A stretch of DNA of 44,214 nt from JAGVJT01 sp964513205 (GCA_964513205.1 CAZELP010000014.1:1-44214); one strand, 5' to 3'. Counted from the first letter of the stretch, positions 16,296 to 25,605 are shown. The notes: generated from the letters alone by a model not told the origin. A program made the numbers and translations.

Positions 16296-17327
16296 TTAAC
16301 GAATTTTCGGATTTTCTGGCTTAATGATCTCTGTTTCAACTTTCGACCAAGTCTTACTGGCTCCCCAAAAGAGGCTTGCAAACCTACTTTGTTGTTTTAA
16401 TGCACCGGTTAAAGGTTCTTTATCATTGGCTAATATCTTTTTGAATGTATCATTATTTAGGTCTTGACGAGTAGAAAGCTCAATAATGGCATTGGCAATT
16501 TTAACTTTTTTACCATCAAACGCTTTATCTTCGTAAATTTTGATAAATGCCTCACCCACTAGTTCTTTATTATCCTTTAACCAATCGTGCGCAATAGCTA
16601 CGCGAATGAGACCATTGGACTTGGTATCTTTGAATAAAGAACGTTGATGGTTAATGGCTTGATATAAAGGTTTTTCACTCAACAAACAGTCTTGTTTTAA
16701 AGTTTCTTTTAATGCTTCTACTCGTGACTCTTGATTTACCATCTTCTCATTATCGACTAATATATCAAATACAGCATGCATCATCTCTTGAGATTTGGGA
16801 TGAGCGTAACCTATTCGTTTCATATTATCGATAATGCTTTTACCCAACTGATTGAGATCACCTATTTTAGTTTCAAAAAATTTTATGATGCCACCAAAGG
16901 CAAAGATACTTTGCGCTATATTGTCTATGTTTTTCACAATAGCTAAATCATGTATCGCTGGATCGTCATAAACGTATTTAGTCCCAATATAGCTTCTTAT
17001 CTCTATCTGCCGAGCATATTTTCTTCTTTCTTTTTGGAAGGTCGTTATGGCGGTAACAATTTCATTTATTTTTTTTGCACTGGATAATGCTTTATCAATA
17101 TCTGCTTTATCAATATCTGCTTTATCCCCTTTAATAATCCGAAATATCTCCATTACAAACTTATCGCAATATTCTGGCCACTTTTTTTTCGCATTTGGAT
17201 TTTTCCCAATGCCATCTTCAGCAGTTCTTAATTTTACAATCTCTAAGAGATTTGATTCTACTGATCTCCATGCGTCTGCACTCCAATCATAATCTTTGCC
17301 GCCGATGACTTCTTCCCGATTATTCAT
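16296..17327 (-). CDS. Hypothetical helical protein
   Basis: I do not recognise this 343-residue protein. GGAG lies upstream of the ATG at 17327, which is preferred over an in-frame start at 17348. It is predicted helical throughout and soluble, rich in K, D, E, I and N, with no signal peptide or membrane segment. Near residue 70 it has a duplicated stretch, GDKADIDKADIDKALSSA, from a repeated 12-base DNA unit (about 17094-17120). It has its own promoter and closes the accessory block. Its composition and isolation resemble orphan effector genes of Legionellales, but no eukaryote-type domain was seen. Confidence 0.6.
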   Translation of the reverse strand: MNNREEVIGGKDYDWSADAWRSVESNLLEIVKLRTAEDGIGKNPNAKKKWPEYCDKFVMEIFRIIKGDKADIDKADIDKALSSAKKINEIVTAITTFQKERRKYARQIEIRSYIGTKYVYDDPAIHDLAIVKNIDNIAQSIFAFGGIIKFFETKIGDLNQLGKSIIDNMKRIGYAHPKSQEMMHAVFDILVDNEKMVNQESRVEALKETLKQDCLLSEKPLYQAINHQRSLFKDTKSNGLIRVAIAHDWLKDNKELVGEAFIKIYEDKAFDGKKVKIANAIIELSTRQDLNNDTFKKILANDKEPLTGALKQQSRFASLFWGASKTWSKVETEIIKPENPKIR

Positions 17328-17356
17328 GTCAATATCTCCTGATATCATTTAATCAA

Positions 17357-17384
17357 ATTATATAACAAAGATATTAATTAGCAA
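17357..17384 (-). promoter_or_regulatory. Promoter of the hypothetical gene at 16296-17327
   Basis: Minus-strand TTGCTA (17384-17379) and a perfect TATAAT (17362-17357) are 16 bases apart. ATATTTGGACAT (plus-strand reading, 17385-17396) overlaps and flanks the -35 side; a near copy lies in the promoter of the gene at 42876-43772. Confidence 0.55.
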
Positions 17385-17451
17385 ATATTTGGACATTTCA
17401 TCTGATCATCCAACATGAAAAAATACAGGACTTACGAAAAATCTGCACAGC

Positions 17452-18300
17452 TTAACCCAACTCGTAACTTGTAATTCCATAAATTTCATCGACCAGCACA
17501 TCAGGCTCTTTCTGCGTGTACATTCTTGCTGTTTCAAAAACTTTTTTAACGCAATAAGATTTTAAAAGAGAGATGGCATTGGGATTGTTCTCAGGCACAT
17601 CAAGATACATCGGTGCACCCTGAGCATGTTTTGACAAACTTAATAGCAATGTATTGGCAACTTCAATACTTTCGGCAAAAAGAGGACCAATTTTATAACC
17701 ATCTTGGCAAGCCCTTATCACTCCATATCCGTTGAGTTTGCCTTCTTTAAAATAACCCAAAGCAAGACTTTTGGGTTGGCTTATCCAACATTTCAAAAAT
17801 TGCTCACGAGTGGCGGGAAAATGTAGCCGATCAAATGTTGATAACGCTTCAAAAGGAACATCCAAAAGCAATTGAATGTGTGAATCAGGCTCGACGATTT
17901 CGGGTACATTTTTGAGTTGATAACGCGCATTATGATGTGCAAATTTAAATCCCATTCGCTCGTAACGATTCACCATCTGAATGACACCATCACACCCTAT
18001 ATTTCGTCCTACAACATGAGAAGAAACACCTTGCGCCAATCTTAGTCCGTACTGCTTCCCTCGGTATTTGGGATGTACAATAAAAAATCCACAAAATGCA
18101 TAATTATCATCATAATTGACAGCAGACACCACAGAAATAAGTTTTCCATTTAATTTTCCCACAAAAAAACCTTTTGGATCAACGCGATAAAAACAATTGG
18201 CGTCGTATAATCCCGGATTCCACCCTTCTTTTTTAGCCCATAACACTGCGGTCTTTAGATCAGATGGCGTCATTTCTTCAATTCGATACACCTTGGCCAT
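17452..18300 (-). CDS. GNAT-family N-acetyltransferase with a second C-terminal domain
   Basis: GNAT enzymes move an acetyl group from acetyl-CoA to an amine. The N-terminal half has the fold's core: LISVVSAVNYDDNYAFCGFFIVHPKYRGKQYG in outline, where V-H-P-x-Y-R-G-K-x-Y-G is the acetyl-CoA pyrophosphate loop, then YERMGFKFAHHN. The C-terminal half (from about residue 155) looks like a second, degenerate GNAT-like domain, as in YitH/YitI-type proteins. GGAAGGGG precedes the ATG at 18300, which gives 282 residues; the frame extends to 18345 without support. The substrate is unknown. It stands alone on the minus strand, divergent from yajQ. Confidence 0.85.
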   Translation of the reverse strand: MAKVYRIEEMTPSDLKTAVLWAKKEGWNPGLYDANCFYRVDPKGFFVGKLNGKLISVVSAVNYDDNYAFCGFFIVHPKYRGKQYGLRLAQGVSSHVVGRNIGCDGVIQMVNRYERMGFKFAHHNARYQLKNVPEIVEPDSHIQLLLDVPFEALSTFDRLHFPATREQFLKCWISQPKSLALGYFKEGKLNGYGVIRACQDGYKIGPLFAESIEVANTLLLSLSKHAQGAPMYLDVPENNPNAISLLKSYCVKKVFETARMYTQKEPDVLVDEIYGITSYELG

Positions 18301-18447
18301 TTTACTTACCCCTTCCAAGCTTTCGTCTGTCGCCAGAAATCGCACTGATGTTTAATTGAAGTATAGCGTATGAATCATGAAAAACGCTTTTGTGGTTTTT
18401 CAAGCAATCCCGATGTACAATAAGCCATTTAGGAATGTGGAGTTTGT

Positions 18448-18933
18448 ATGCCATCTTTTGATGTGGTTTCTGAAATTAACGAAGTTGAACTTCGACATGC
18501 GGTTGAAAACACAGCACGCGAAATCAGCTCCCGCTTTGATTTTCGCGGGGTAGAAGCCAATGTGACACTCGATGAGTTTGTTGTCACATTAAAAACAGAA
18601 TCAGACTTTCAGGTCAGACAGCTAGAAGACATGTTCCGCAATCATTGTGTAAAACGCGGTATTGATGCCAGCGGTGCAGATATTGAAGACGAACCAGTTC
18701 ATAGTGGGAAGTTTTTTTCTCTTACCATGACCTTTAAGCAAGGCCTCGACCAGCCTTCGGCAAAAGAAATTGTAAAATGCATCAAAGAAAGTAAAATAAA
18801 AGTCACCGCATCCATCCAAGGAGACAAGGTTAGAGTCACAGGAAAGAATCGTGATGACTTACAAGCGTGTATCAGTTTGTTAAAAGAATCAACCATAAAA
18901 CTTCCTTTACAATTCAATAACTTCAGAGACTAA
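18448..18933 (+). CDS. yajQ: YajQ-family nucleotide-binding protein
   Basis: YajQ proteins bind nucleotides; in Xanthomonas a member binds cyclic di-GMP and affects virulence gene expression. The 161-residue protein starts PSFDVVSEINEVELRHAVEN, contains SRFDFRG, KRGIDASGAD and DKVRVTGKNRDDLQ, and ends LPLQFNNFRD, all family hallmarks. GGAG lies upstream of the ATG. ygfB follows after 4 bases, so the two are likely one transcript. Confidence 0.95.
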   Translation: MPSFDVVSEINEVELRHAVENTAREISSRFDFRGVEANVTLDEFVVTLKTESDFQVRQLEDMFRNHCVKRGIDASGADIEDEPVHSGKFFSLTMTFKQGLDQPSAKEIVKCIKESKIKVTASIQGDKVRVTGKNRDDLQACISLLKESTIKLPLQFNNFRD

Positions 18934-18937
18934 ATCC

Positions 18938-19516
18938 ATGGCGCTTGAAACCACAGTCAAACTTCCAGATTACGATACCTTCTCAGACGTTATTTCAGCC
19001 TTAAAGTTGCCCTTATCTAGCAGTAGATTACATGGCATGATGTGTGGTTATTTATCTGCAGGAGCACTTAAAGACGGTGAGTCTTATGTACGAGCCCTCC
19101 TTTCTCACCATCATGATGACGAAACTCGAGATGCAGCTCGCGCATTATTTAGCCTATTTACTATTACAGAGCAACAGATGACTCAATCCAACTATGAGTT
19201 TGAGCTCTTCATTCCTCAAGAGCACGAACCTCTTGCCAAACGTGCAAAAGGATTTAGTGAATGGTGTGATGGCTACACTCAAGGCTTGGTAATGCTTGGT
19301 ATTGAGCAGTCTGAATTTGATGACGAAGAAACAAGAGAAGCCATTCAACATCTTTTAGAATTTGCAACACTCGATTATGAAACTGTTGACGTCTCAGAAG
19401 AAGATGAACAAGCTTTTATGGAGGTTTGTGAATATGCAAGAGTTGCTGTCATGCACATATATACTGACTTTCAGATGAATCTTGTCCACACCGCACATCC
19501 CGATCATACACACTGA
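18938..19516 (+). CDS. ygfB: YgfB/YecA family protein (UPF0149)
   Basis: The 192-residue acidic helical protein has the family strings SSRLHGMMCGYLSAG near the N-terminus, WCDGYTQGL in the middle, and the closing EYARVAVMHIYTDF. The biochemical role is poorly defined; some relatives affect gene regulation and antibiotic resistance in Pseudomonas. In many gammaproteobacteria it precedes pepP and ubiquinone genes, which are not present here. The histidine-rich end (HTAHPDHTH) may bind metal but is not needed for the call. It is probably co-transcribed with yajQ. Confidence 0.9.
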   Translation: MALETTVKLPDYDTFSDVISALKLPLSSSRLHGMMCGYLSAGALKDGESYVRALLSHHHDDETRDAARALFSLFTITEQQMTQSNYEFELFIPQEHEPLAKRAKGFSEWCDGYTQGLVMLGIEQSEFDDEETREAIQHLLEFATLDYETVDVSEEDEQAFMEVCEYARVAVMHIYTDFQMNLVHTAHPDHTH

Positions 19517-19568
19517 ACTTTTGGGTTTTGCTCATATCATTTTTAAAATTTAACGAGAGATTTAACAG

Positions 19569-20279
19569 ATGCGTCCACTTGAATACACAGTTGCCAACGA
19601 AAGCAACTCATCAAACACCCCTTCATTGCAAATGCGGGCTGAACTCCTCTTGCTCACGTGCCGATCATTGGCGAACGAAGAAAATCGAAAAACCGCATTA
19701 TTTTTATTGGTTGGTGTCATCGGTGTCGCTGGTGTTATTGCTTTGTTTAGCACAGCATTTTCTAGTTGCAGTAAAATTTCATTGGAAAATAAAACTACAG
19801 AAACCGTTATCGTCTATGGATCATCTCCTTACAAAACAAAAGTTAGCTCGACTATTTTGCTTCCTTATACCACGACCAATATTGAATTAAATGGCATCAA
19901 TAGTTATGCAAATCTCTATACTTCTGCTGGAGAAATGCATTTTTCAGATTACGGGAGGAAAGGCATATTAGAAGATGGCGCGAACAACAAAGCCATTGAA
20001 GTTGGAAAACCGCCTGTATTTTTTTGGGTCTGTAACCACAACTATGTAAAAGTATCATCCTCATCCAACGAGACAAGCGATGTCTATTTTTCAAGCGATG
20101 TCTCTTACCTTGAAAAATTATCCGATTTTTTTGGAAAGAAAAATGACGCAGCCAATCTACGCGGTTCACGCAAAATAGAGCAAAGCATAAAGCTCAGCAC
20201 CTCTCGCGCCGCATTCTTTAATCAAGTCGATACCATCCATCAAAGTCCGCAAAGTCAAACGACGACCTTGAGCGTATAA
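19569..20279 (+). CDS. Hypothetical single-pass membrane protein
   Basis: Unrecognised protein of 236 residues. GAGAG lies before the ATG. A polar N-terminus of about 42 residues precedes one strong membrane helix (ALFLLVGVIGVAGVIALF, about 43-62) and a C-terminal domain rich in S, T, N and Y with predicted beta structure, probably outside the inner membrane (type II topology). The tail, rich in Q and T (HQSPQSQTTTLSV), is polar. A large overlapping frame at 19528-19890 is out of register and lacks coding features. Like the protein at 7904 it is a small orphan membrane protein next to conserved genes. Confidence 0.6.
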   Translation: MRPLEYTVANESNSSNTPSLQMRAELLLLTCRSLANEENRKTALFLLVGVIGVAGVIALFSTAFSSCSKISLENKTTETVIVYGSSPYKTKVSSTILLPYTTTNIELNGINSYANLYTSAGEMHFSDYGRKGILEDGANNKAIEVGKPPVFFWVCNHNYVKVSSSSNETSDVYFSSDVSYLEKLSDFFGKKNDAANLRGSRKIEQSIKLSTSRAAFFNQVDTIHQSPQSQTTTLSV

Positions 20280-20290
20280 AAAACGTTCTT

Positions 20291-20346
20291 GTGAGTAGGC
20301 CTCACATCGATTACCATCAAAGAATGAGTACTGATGAGGCCCTCAC
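20291..20346 (+). promoter_or_regulatory. Leader hairpin covering the corA ribosome binding site
   Basis: GTGAG (20291-20295) and GGCCTCA (20298-20304) can pair with CTCAC (20342-20346) and TGAGGCC (20335-20341), forming a 12-pair stem with a two-base bulge that buries the ribosome binding site GATGAGG up to the ATG. A competing small hairpin, GTGAG with CTCAC (20301-20305), would free the site. The same stretch is a direct repeat, AGGCCTCACATCGATTAC versus AGGCCCTCACATGATTAC. This could be a switch in translation of a magnesium transporter. Confidence 0.45.
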
Positions 20347-21303
20347 ATGATTACTTACTTGACTCAAGAAATTAAACAAATCAATAAACTGACTCAAGAA
20401 AATGTCCATGTACTTAAAGGAGCATCGTGGATCGATCTCCTCTCTCCTTCTGCCGAAGAGCAATCTATATTAAGTTCATATTTCAATATGGTTCTCCCTT
20501 CACAAGAAGAGATGGATTCTATTGAGCTTTCAAGTCGACTTTATCGCGCCAGCGACAGACTTTACATGACCGCCATGATCGTCGCCAACTCACACTCACC
20601 TGAACCCAAACTTGAGCCGGTTACCTACGTCTTAACACCAACTCAGCTGATTACTATCCGGCACGTGAATCCAAAATCATTTGAATTATTTATCAACAAC
20701 ATTAAACATCTGGATGATCATTCTCCCAACTCACTTTTGATAGGACTAATTGACGCCTATATTGATAGGCTTGCAGATATTTTAGAATTCGTCGGAAATC
20801 AACTCGATGACTATTCAAAAACCGTCTTTTATCATTCAGCACACCAAAAAATGAATTATCAAATTTTATTTAATCAAATTGGTAACGCCGGAGATTTAGA
20901 CACCAAAGCACGCGAAAGCGCGATTACATTCGGACGATTGATTACGTTTTTTCAACAAGCAAAAAACTCAACTTTTGATGCTGGAACACAAACACGCCTT
21001 GCCACTTTTACAAAAGATATTGCGGCTTTAAATGAGCATTCAACTTTTTTATCAACCAAAATCAATCTACTTTTAGATGCCACATTGGGTCTTGTGAATA
21101 TTGAACAAAACAATATCATCAAACTATTTTCCGTGGCAGCCGTTATTTTTTTACCCCCCACTTTAATCGCAAGCATTTACGGCATGAATTTTCATTTCAT
21201 GCCTGAGCTGCTTTGGAAACATGGATATGCATATGCTTTGGGCTTAATGGGCGTAGCCGCCTGGTTGCCTTACAAATATTTTAAATTTAAAAAATGGCTG
21301 TAG
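20347..21303 (+). CDS. corA: CorA-family divalent metal ion transporter
   Basis: CorA is a pentameric inner-membrane channel for Mg2+, Co2+ and Ni2+. The 318-residue protein has the long cytoplasmic helical domain and two C-terminal membrane helices, with the selectivity signature YGMNFHFMPEL between them (the family YGMNF...MPEL). The last residues, YKYFKFKKWL, are basic and cytoplasmic, as usual. The start is preceded by TGAGG in a potential hairpin. The 3' end overlaps the convergent acs gene by 17 bases. Confidence 0.93.
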   Translation: MITYLTQEIKQINKLTQENVHVLKGASWIDLLSPSAEEQSILSSYFNMVLPSQEEMDSIELSSRLYRASDRLYMTAMIVANSHSPEPKLEPVTYVLTPTQLITIRHVNPKSFELFINNIKHLDDHSPNSLLIGLIDAYIDRLADILEFVGNQLDDYSKTVFYHSAHQKMNYQILFNQIGNAGDLDTKARESAITFGRLITFFQQAKNSTFDAGTQTRLATFTKDIAALNEHSTFLSTKINLLLDATLGLVNIEQNNIIKLFSVAAVIFLPPTLIASIYGMNFHFMPELLWKHGYAYALGLMGVAAWLPYKYFKFKKWL

Positions 21304-23212
21304 ATGAAACGGCTCGAATCAAAGTTTCAACCACCGCAGGCTCGGCCAAAGTGGATGTATCCCCCAAATTGTCGAGTTCATCAGAAACAATTTTTCTTAA
21401 TAACCGGCGCATAATCTTACCCGAACGCGTTTTAGGTAACTGCGAGACCCAATAAATCTCTTCAATTGTGGCAACAGGTCCAATCGTGTTTCGGACCTCT
21501 TGAACCAACTGTTTTTTCAGTCTATCGGACGATTTGACGCCACTCTTCAAAATGACAAAAGCCACAATTACCTCACCTTTGAGTGAATCAGGTTTTCCAA
21601 TCACAGCCGCTTCAGAAACATCAGGATTGAGGATCAACGCACTTTCTAACTCCCCCGACCCCATACGATGCCCTGAAACTTTGATGACATCATCTTGTCG
21701 ACCTGTAATCCAAAGCTCCCCTTGCGCGTCTCGATATACTCCATCGCCAGTATAATAATATCCAGGTATGACTTGAAAATAAGCTTGCACAAAACGCTCA
21801 TGATCACCATAAATAGTCTGCATCATTCCTGGCCATGGTTGTTCGATTACCAGTTGGCCACTGAAATTATTTTCAGTATGTTCTTTTCCTGCCTCATCAA
21901 CGATTCGTGGAACAATACCAAAATAAGGTGAACCGGCTGAACCTGCAGCAAGATTGGTTTGCTGAGGGAAAGCCGATAATAAAATTCCTCCTGTCTCGGT
22001 TTGCCACCAAGTATTGACAATCGGGCAACGCCCCTCTCCGACAACATCATGGTACCAATGCCACACTTCTGGGTTGATAGGCTCTCCCACACTTCCTAAA
22101 AGACGTAAGCTTTTTCTTGATGTCTTTAAGACCAGCTCGTCTCCCTCTCGACGAATTGCGCGCAATGCCGTAGGAGCAGTATAAAATATCGTCACTTTAT
22201 ATTTATCGATGATTTCCCAATAGCGCGAGTAAGAAGGATAATTCGGAATACCTTCAAATAAAACAATCGTTGCACCATTGAGTAAAGGACCATAAACAGC
22301 ATAAGAATGCCCTGTAATCCAGCCAATATCAGCCGTACACCAAAAGACATCGTCTTGTCGATAATCAAAATAATCACAAAAAGTAGAAGCCACATAGACA
22401 AGATAACCACCCGTGCCGTGTACTACTCCTTTCGGCTTTCCAGTAGAGCCTGATGTATACAAAATAAATAGCGGATCATCTGCATTCATCGGTTCACAAG
22501 GAACATCGGTCGCATGTTCTTGTATGGCATCATGATACCAAATATCACGAGATGAATTCCAAGAGATGCGTTCACTGTTTGAGCCACGCATGACCACCAC
22601 AACTCGCTTCACATGAGGACAATCGTCCAAGGCTTTGTCTACTTCATCTTTAAGCGCAACACGTTTCTCACCACGCATTGTTTCATCCGCGGTAATCACC
22701 ATTGTACATTGTGCGTCTAAAATACGAGCTTTCAACGCGTCATGAGAAAATCCCGCAAAAACAACAGAATGCACAAGCCCTAATCTTGTACATGCCAATA
22801 TCGATATAATTGCCTCGGGAATCATTGGCAAATAGATGCACACTCTATCGCCTTTTTTTAAACCATATTTTTTTAAAACATGACTAAAACGAACAACCGC
22901 ATCATAAAGTTCTCTATAAGTATATTGGGTGTGCTGCGAAGGATCATTGCCTTCCCAAATCAGCGCTGTTTTTTCTGAAAGTTCGGGTAAATGCCGATCT
23001 AAGCAATTGTAAGCCGCATTTAAAATGCCATCTTTAAACCAGCGTACATTATGATTGAGAAAATCACCTTCTAGAACAGAAGTCCATGGTTCAAACCAAC
23101 TGATATGATTTAAAGCCTTCTCTCCCCAAAACTGATGAGGATCAGCCAGTGCTGCTTTATACTGCGTCTCGTATGATAAAGTTTTCGTCTTTGCATTCTT
23201 TCCTTGACTCAC
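21287..23212 (-). CDS. acs: Acetyl-CoA synthetase
   Basis: Acs converts acetate, ATP and CoA to acetyl-CoA through an acetyl-AMP intermediate. The P-loop-like AMP-binding motif YTSGSTGKPKGVVH, the GITGHSYAVYGPL region (reads WITGHSY), NTWWQTETGG, YYTGDG and the C-terminal PKTRSGKIMRRLLRK are all present; the last lysine-containing motif is the site inactivated by acetylation in other bacteria. At 641 residues it is full length. The start is GTG at 23212 with GGAGGG 7 bases upstream. A -35 TTGAAA (23283-23278) and -10 TAAAAA (23260-23255), 17 bases apart, form a likely promoter. It is convergent with corA. Confidence 0.95.
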   Translation of the reverse strand: MSQGKNAKTKTLSYETQYKAALADPHQFWGEKALNHISWFEPWTSVLEGDFLNHNVRWFKDGILNAAYNCLDRHLPELSEKTALIWEGNDPSQHTQYTYRELYDAVVRFSHVLKKYGLKKGDRVCIYLPMIPEAIISILACTRLGLVHSVVFAGFSHDALKARILDAQCTMVITADETMRGEKRVALKDEVDKALDDCPHVKRVVVVMRGSNSERISWNSSRDIWYHDAIQEHATDVPCEPMNADDPLFILYTSGSTGKPKGVVHGTGGYLVYVASTFCDYFDYRQDDVFWCTADIGWITGHSYAVYGPLLNGATIVLFEGIPNYPSYSRYWEIIDKYKVTIFYTAPTALRAIRREGDELVLKTSRKSLRLLGSVGEPINPEVWHWYHDVVGEGRCPIVNTWWQTETGGILLSAFPQQTNLAAGSAGSPYFGIVPRIVDEAGKEHTENNFSGQLVIEQPWPGMMQTIYGDHERFVQAYFQVIPGYYYTGDGVYRDAQGELWITGRQDDVIKVSGHRMGSGELESALILNPDVSEAAVIGKPDSLKGEVIVAFVILKSGVKSSDRLKKQLVQEVRNTIGPVATIEEIYWVSQLPKTRSGKIMRRLLRKIVSDELDNLGDTSTLAEPAVVETLIRAVSSTAIF

Positions 23213-23254
23213 TGTTGACCCTCCGTAGCCCAGCCATAAAAAATTGTCTTGCTC

Positions 23255-23283
23255 TTTTTAATCAATATGTCGTGTGATTTCAA
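23255..23283 (-). promoter_or_regulatory. Probable acs promoter
   Basis: Minus-strand TTGAAA and TAAAAA are spaced by 17 bases, about 35-40 bases before the strong ribosome binding site and GTG start of acs. Confidence 0.4.
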
Positions 23284-23311
23284 GAGACTATCACATTAAA
23301 AATTAATCTTC

Positions 23312-25510
23312 TCATCCCATCATGAAAAATAAATAAGGCCAGCTCGATCGCTTCAATTCGACTGAATCAGATAGTTTAATTTTAAGCAAACCGTATTCAG
23401 CAGTAGAGTACACCGGAATTTTCTTTTCAAAATAACGAGCCATGGCGGACGGATGAGGGAAATGATATCGATTATAGGCACCGTAAGAAACCACTGCCCA
23501 TAGAGGCGAAACATGCTCTAAAAATGATAGCGAAGAAGAGGTCTTACTGCCATGATGCGGCACAAGCAACACAGTCGATTTTAACTGAGCAGAATATTGT
23601 TCAACCAAATAACGTTCAGCAGGGTATTCAATATCGCCAGTCAAAAGCATGGCGGCATGACCACGACTGACTTTTAAGACGCAAGAACGATTATTCGTAC
23701 CTAAAAAGACGTTTTGGATGGGTAAAAATTCAAACTTTATACCATCCCATACCCAAGGGCGCATCTGATGACAATCACGGCTCAACTCTCGATAGCGTAA
23801 GGGATTATCCACCACCAACTCTCGAATGGTAAATAAGCGTTGCAAGGTATGAAGACCGCCACGATGATCCAAATCAGGATGACTAATAATCACCTTGTCC
23901 AGGAGGTCAAAGCCTCGTTTTCTAAAATAGGGGGCAATGACCCACTCGCCAATGTCCGAGCCCTTATAAAATTTCATCCCCGTGTCATAAAGTAACGTAT
24001 GATGACGCGTCTTAATGACCACAGAAAGCCCCTGTCCAACATCCAAAACATCTATCTCAGCTTCATTGGTACGCATAAATGAACGCGCGGGCATCCAAGC
24101 GGACACCCACAATAACAACACAATCAACCGAAGAGGCTTCAATGGCACCAAAATCCAAATCACAGAAGAAAAAAACATTAAAAATGGAGAAAAAACTCCC
24201 TGAAAAACATGCGTTAAATTAATCCATGAAAAACGGTCAATCCAACTTAAATACGCTAAAAGCCAGGCAACCGATGTCTGCTCAATTGACAGTAAACAAT
24301 TCCATGGATGCAGTAAATTCAATAATCCCAATGGAATCAAAATAAAACTTACCCAGGGAATTGCGATTAAATTTGCAAAAAAACCACTTAAAGAGGCGTA
24401 TTCAAACCAATACAAAGTAAAAGGCATTAATCCAAACAGACAAGCCGCTTGCAGCATAAGCGTTGTTTTAATCCACCCTCCTTGAACACATTGAGAAACA
24501 AAAATTAAAATCGCAACAGCAATAAAAGACAAATAAAATCCAGGCAATAAAACCGCATGCGGCTCTAAAAGCAAGACAAACCACAACGCCATACGCCATG
24601 CCTGTCCTGGCGTGAAATACATAGACAGACAATAACGCAAAGACAAAGCAGAAAAAGACCATACTGCTCGCCTAGCAGGAATACCAAATCCAGCTAAAAA
24701 TGCATAGCCAAATCCCACACAAACTGCCACATATCGTGCAACACGCATGGCGGGAATAAATGCGCTCAAGCGCCCGATATAACGCCAGATCAAATGTATT
24801 GACTTAAATACCAATCCAGCAACAAGGCCAATATGCGCACCAGAAATGACCATCAAATGAGTCGTTCCTGTACGTCTAAATAATCCCCATGTTTCTTGAG
24901 GAAGATGATGCACCAGCCCTAAAGTTAAAGCCTCAACGATGCCACGACTGACATCATCAGAACCCAGATTATTGAATCGATTTGACAAATGCACGCGCCA
25001 TTTTAACCAAATGACTTGAAAAGGAAGCGCCCTATTCTCTAACAATCGCAATCCTTGTTTCAAAATAGTCCCAGTCCAAACCACGTGTTTCGAACTTAAA
25101 AACATTGCATAATCAAAGCTGCCAGGATTTCGATAAGATTGAGGGGTTTTGAGTCGTGCTCGTATTTCCCAAGTCTCACCCAATTCAAAGTTAGGACAGT
25201 CCTGATAACAAGAAAGGTTGATACGACCTAAATCTGGTGTTTCAGTCAAAAACTCAAACTGAGTTTTACTGGGCGAACGCTTAGGAAGAGACGCCACAAC
25301 ACCTTTAAGACGCAACGGAGAAGATACATCAATTGATGCATTAGGTCGTTGGGAAAATTGATGACTCAAGCCCCATAATCCGCCCACAACAAGAATCAAG
25401 ACAAAACGATGAGAATAGTTTAAGAAAAGACCACACATGGCGAGCATAATGGGGAAAAAAGAAGGCAAGATAACAGCGGCAATACCCGCTAAAAAAAAGA
25501 GAATTTCCAT
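23312..25510 (-). CDS. comEC: DNA internalization competence protein ComEC/Rec2
   Basis: ComEC forms the inner-membrane channel that takes up single-stranded DNA during natural transformation. The protein (732 residues) is full length: several N-terminal membrane helices and a DUF4131-type segment (residues 1-170), the competence core with the conserved FRRTGTTHLMVISGAHIGL, more helices (to about 470), then a metallo-beta-lactamase-like domain with ISHPDLDHRGG, MLLTGDIE and LVPHHGSKTSSS. An intact gene suggests that the organism may still be competent. It is divergent from dotU with 95 bases between starts. Confidence 0.93.
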   Translation of the reverse strand: MEILFFLAGIAAVILPSFFPIMLAMCGLFLNYSHRFVLILVVGGLWGLSHQFSQRPNASIDVSSPLRLKGVVASLPKRSPSKTQFEFLTETPDLGRINLSCYQDCPNFELGETWEIRARLKTPQSYRNPGSFDYAMFLSSKHVVWTGTILKQGLRLLENRALPFQVIWLKWRVHLSNRFNNLGSDDVSRGIVEALTLGLVHHLPQETWGLFRRTGTTHLMVISGAHIGLVAGLVFKSIHLIWRYIGRLSAFIPAMRVARYVAVCVGFGYAFLAGFGIPARRAVWSFSALSLRYCLSMYFTPGQAWRMALWFVLLLEPHAVLLPGFYLSFIAVAILIFVSQCVQGGWIKTTLMLQAACLFGLMPFTLYWFEYASLSGFFANLIAIPWVSFILIPLGLLNLLHPWNCLLSIEQTSVAWLLAYLSWIDRFSWINLTHVFQGVFSPFLMFFSSVIWILVPLKPLRLIVLLLWVSAWMPARSFMRTNEAEIDVLDVGQGLSVVIKTRHHTLLYDTGMKFYKGSDIGEWVIAPYFRKRGFDLLDKVIISHPDLDHRGGLHTLQRLFTIRELVVDNPLRYRELSRDCHQMRPWVWDGIKFEFLPIQNVFLGTNNRSCVLKVSRGHAAMLLTGDIEYPAERYLVEQYSAQLKSTVLLVPHHGSKTSSSLSFLEHVSPLWAVVSYGAYNRYHFPHPSAMARYFEKKIPVYSTAEYGLLKIKLSDSVELKRSSWPYLFFMMG

Positions 25511-25560
25511 ATTCTTTCAGGTTGGTTCTAGCACGGGTTAAAATATCAAAAATTTAATGA

Positions 25561-25589
25561 TTGTCAACCTACTCGATATAACATACTAT
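25561..25589 (+). promoter_or_regulatory. Promoter of the dotU-icmF-ppsR operon
   Basis: TTGTCA (25561-25566) and TACTAT (25584-25589) are 17 bases apart. Transcription would start near 25596, only about 10 bases before the first ATG (25606). A second in-frame ATG at 25621 has GAGA just upstream, which makes it a serious alternative start for dotU. Confidence 0.6.
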
Positions 25590-25605
25590 CAAGTGGTGTC
25601 ATTTT

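Noticed and set aside
19528..19890. A 120-codon plus-strand frame
   Set aside because: It lies in another register over the membrane protein at 19569, which has the better ribosome binding site, a membrane helix and a full-length frame.
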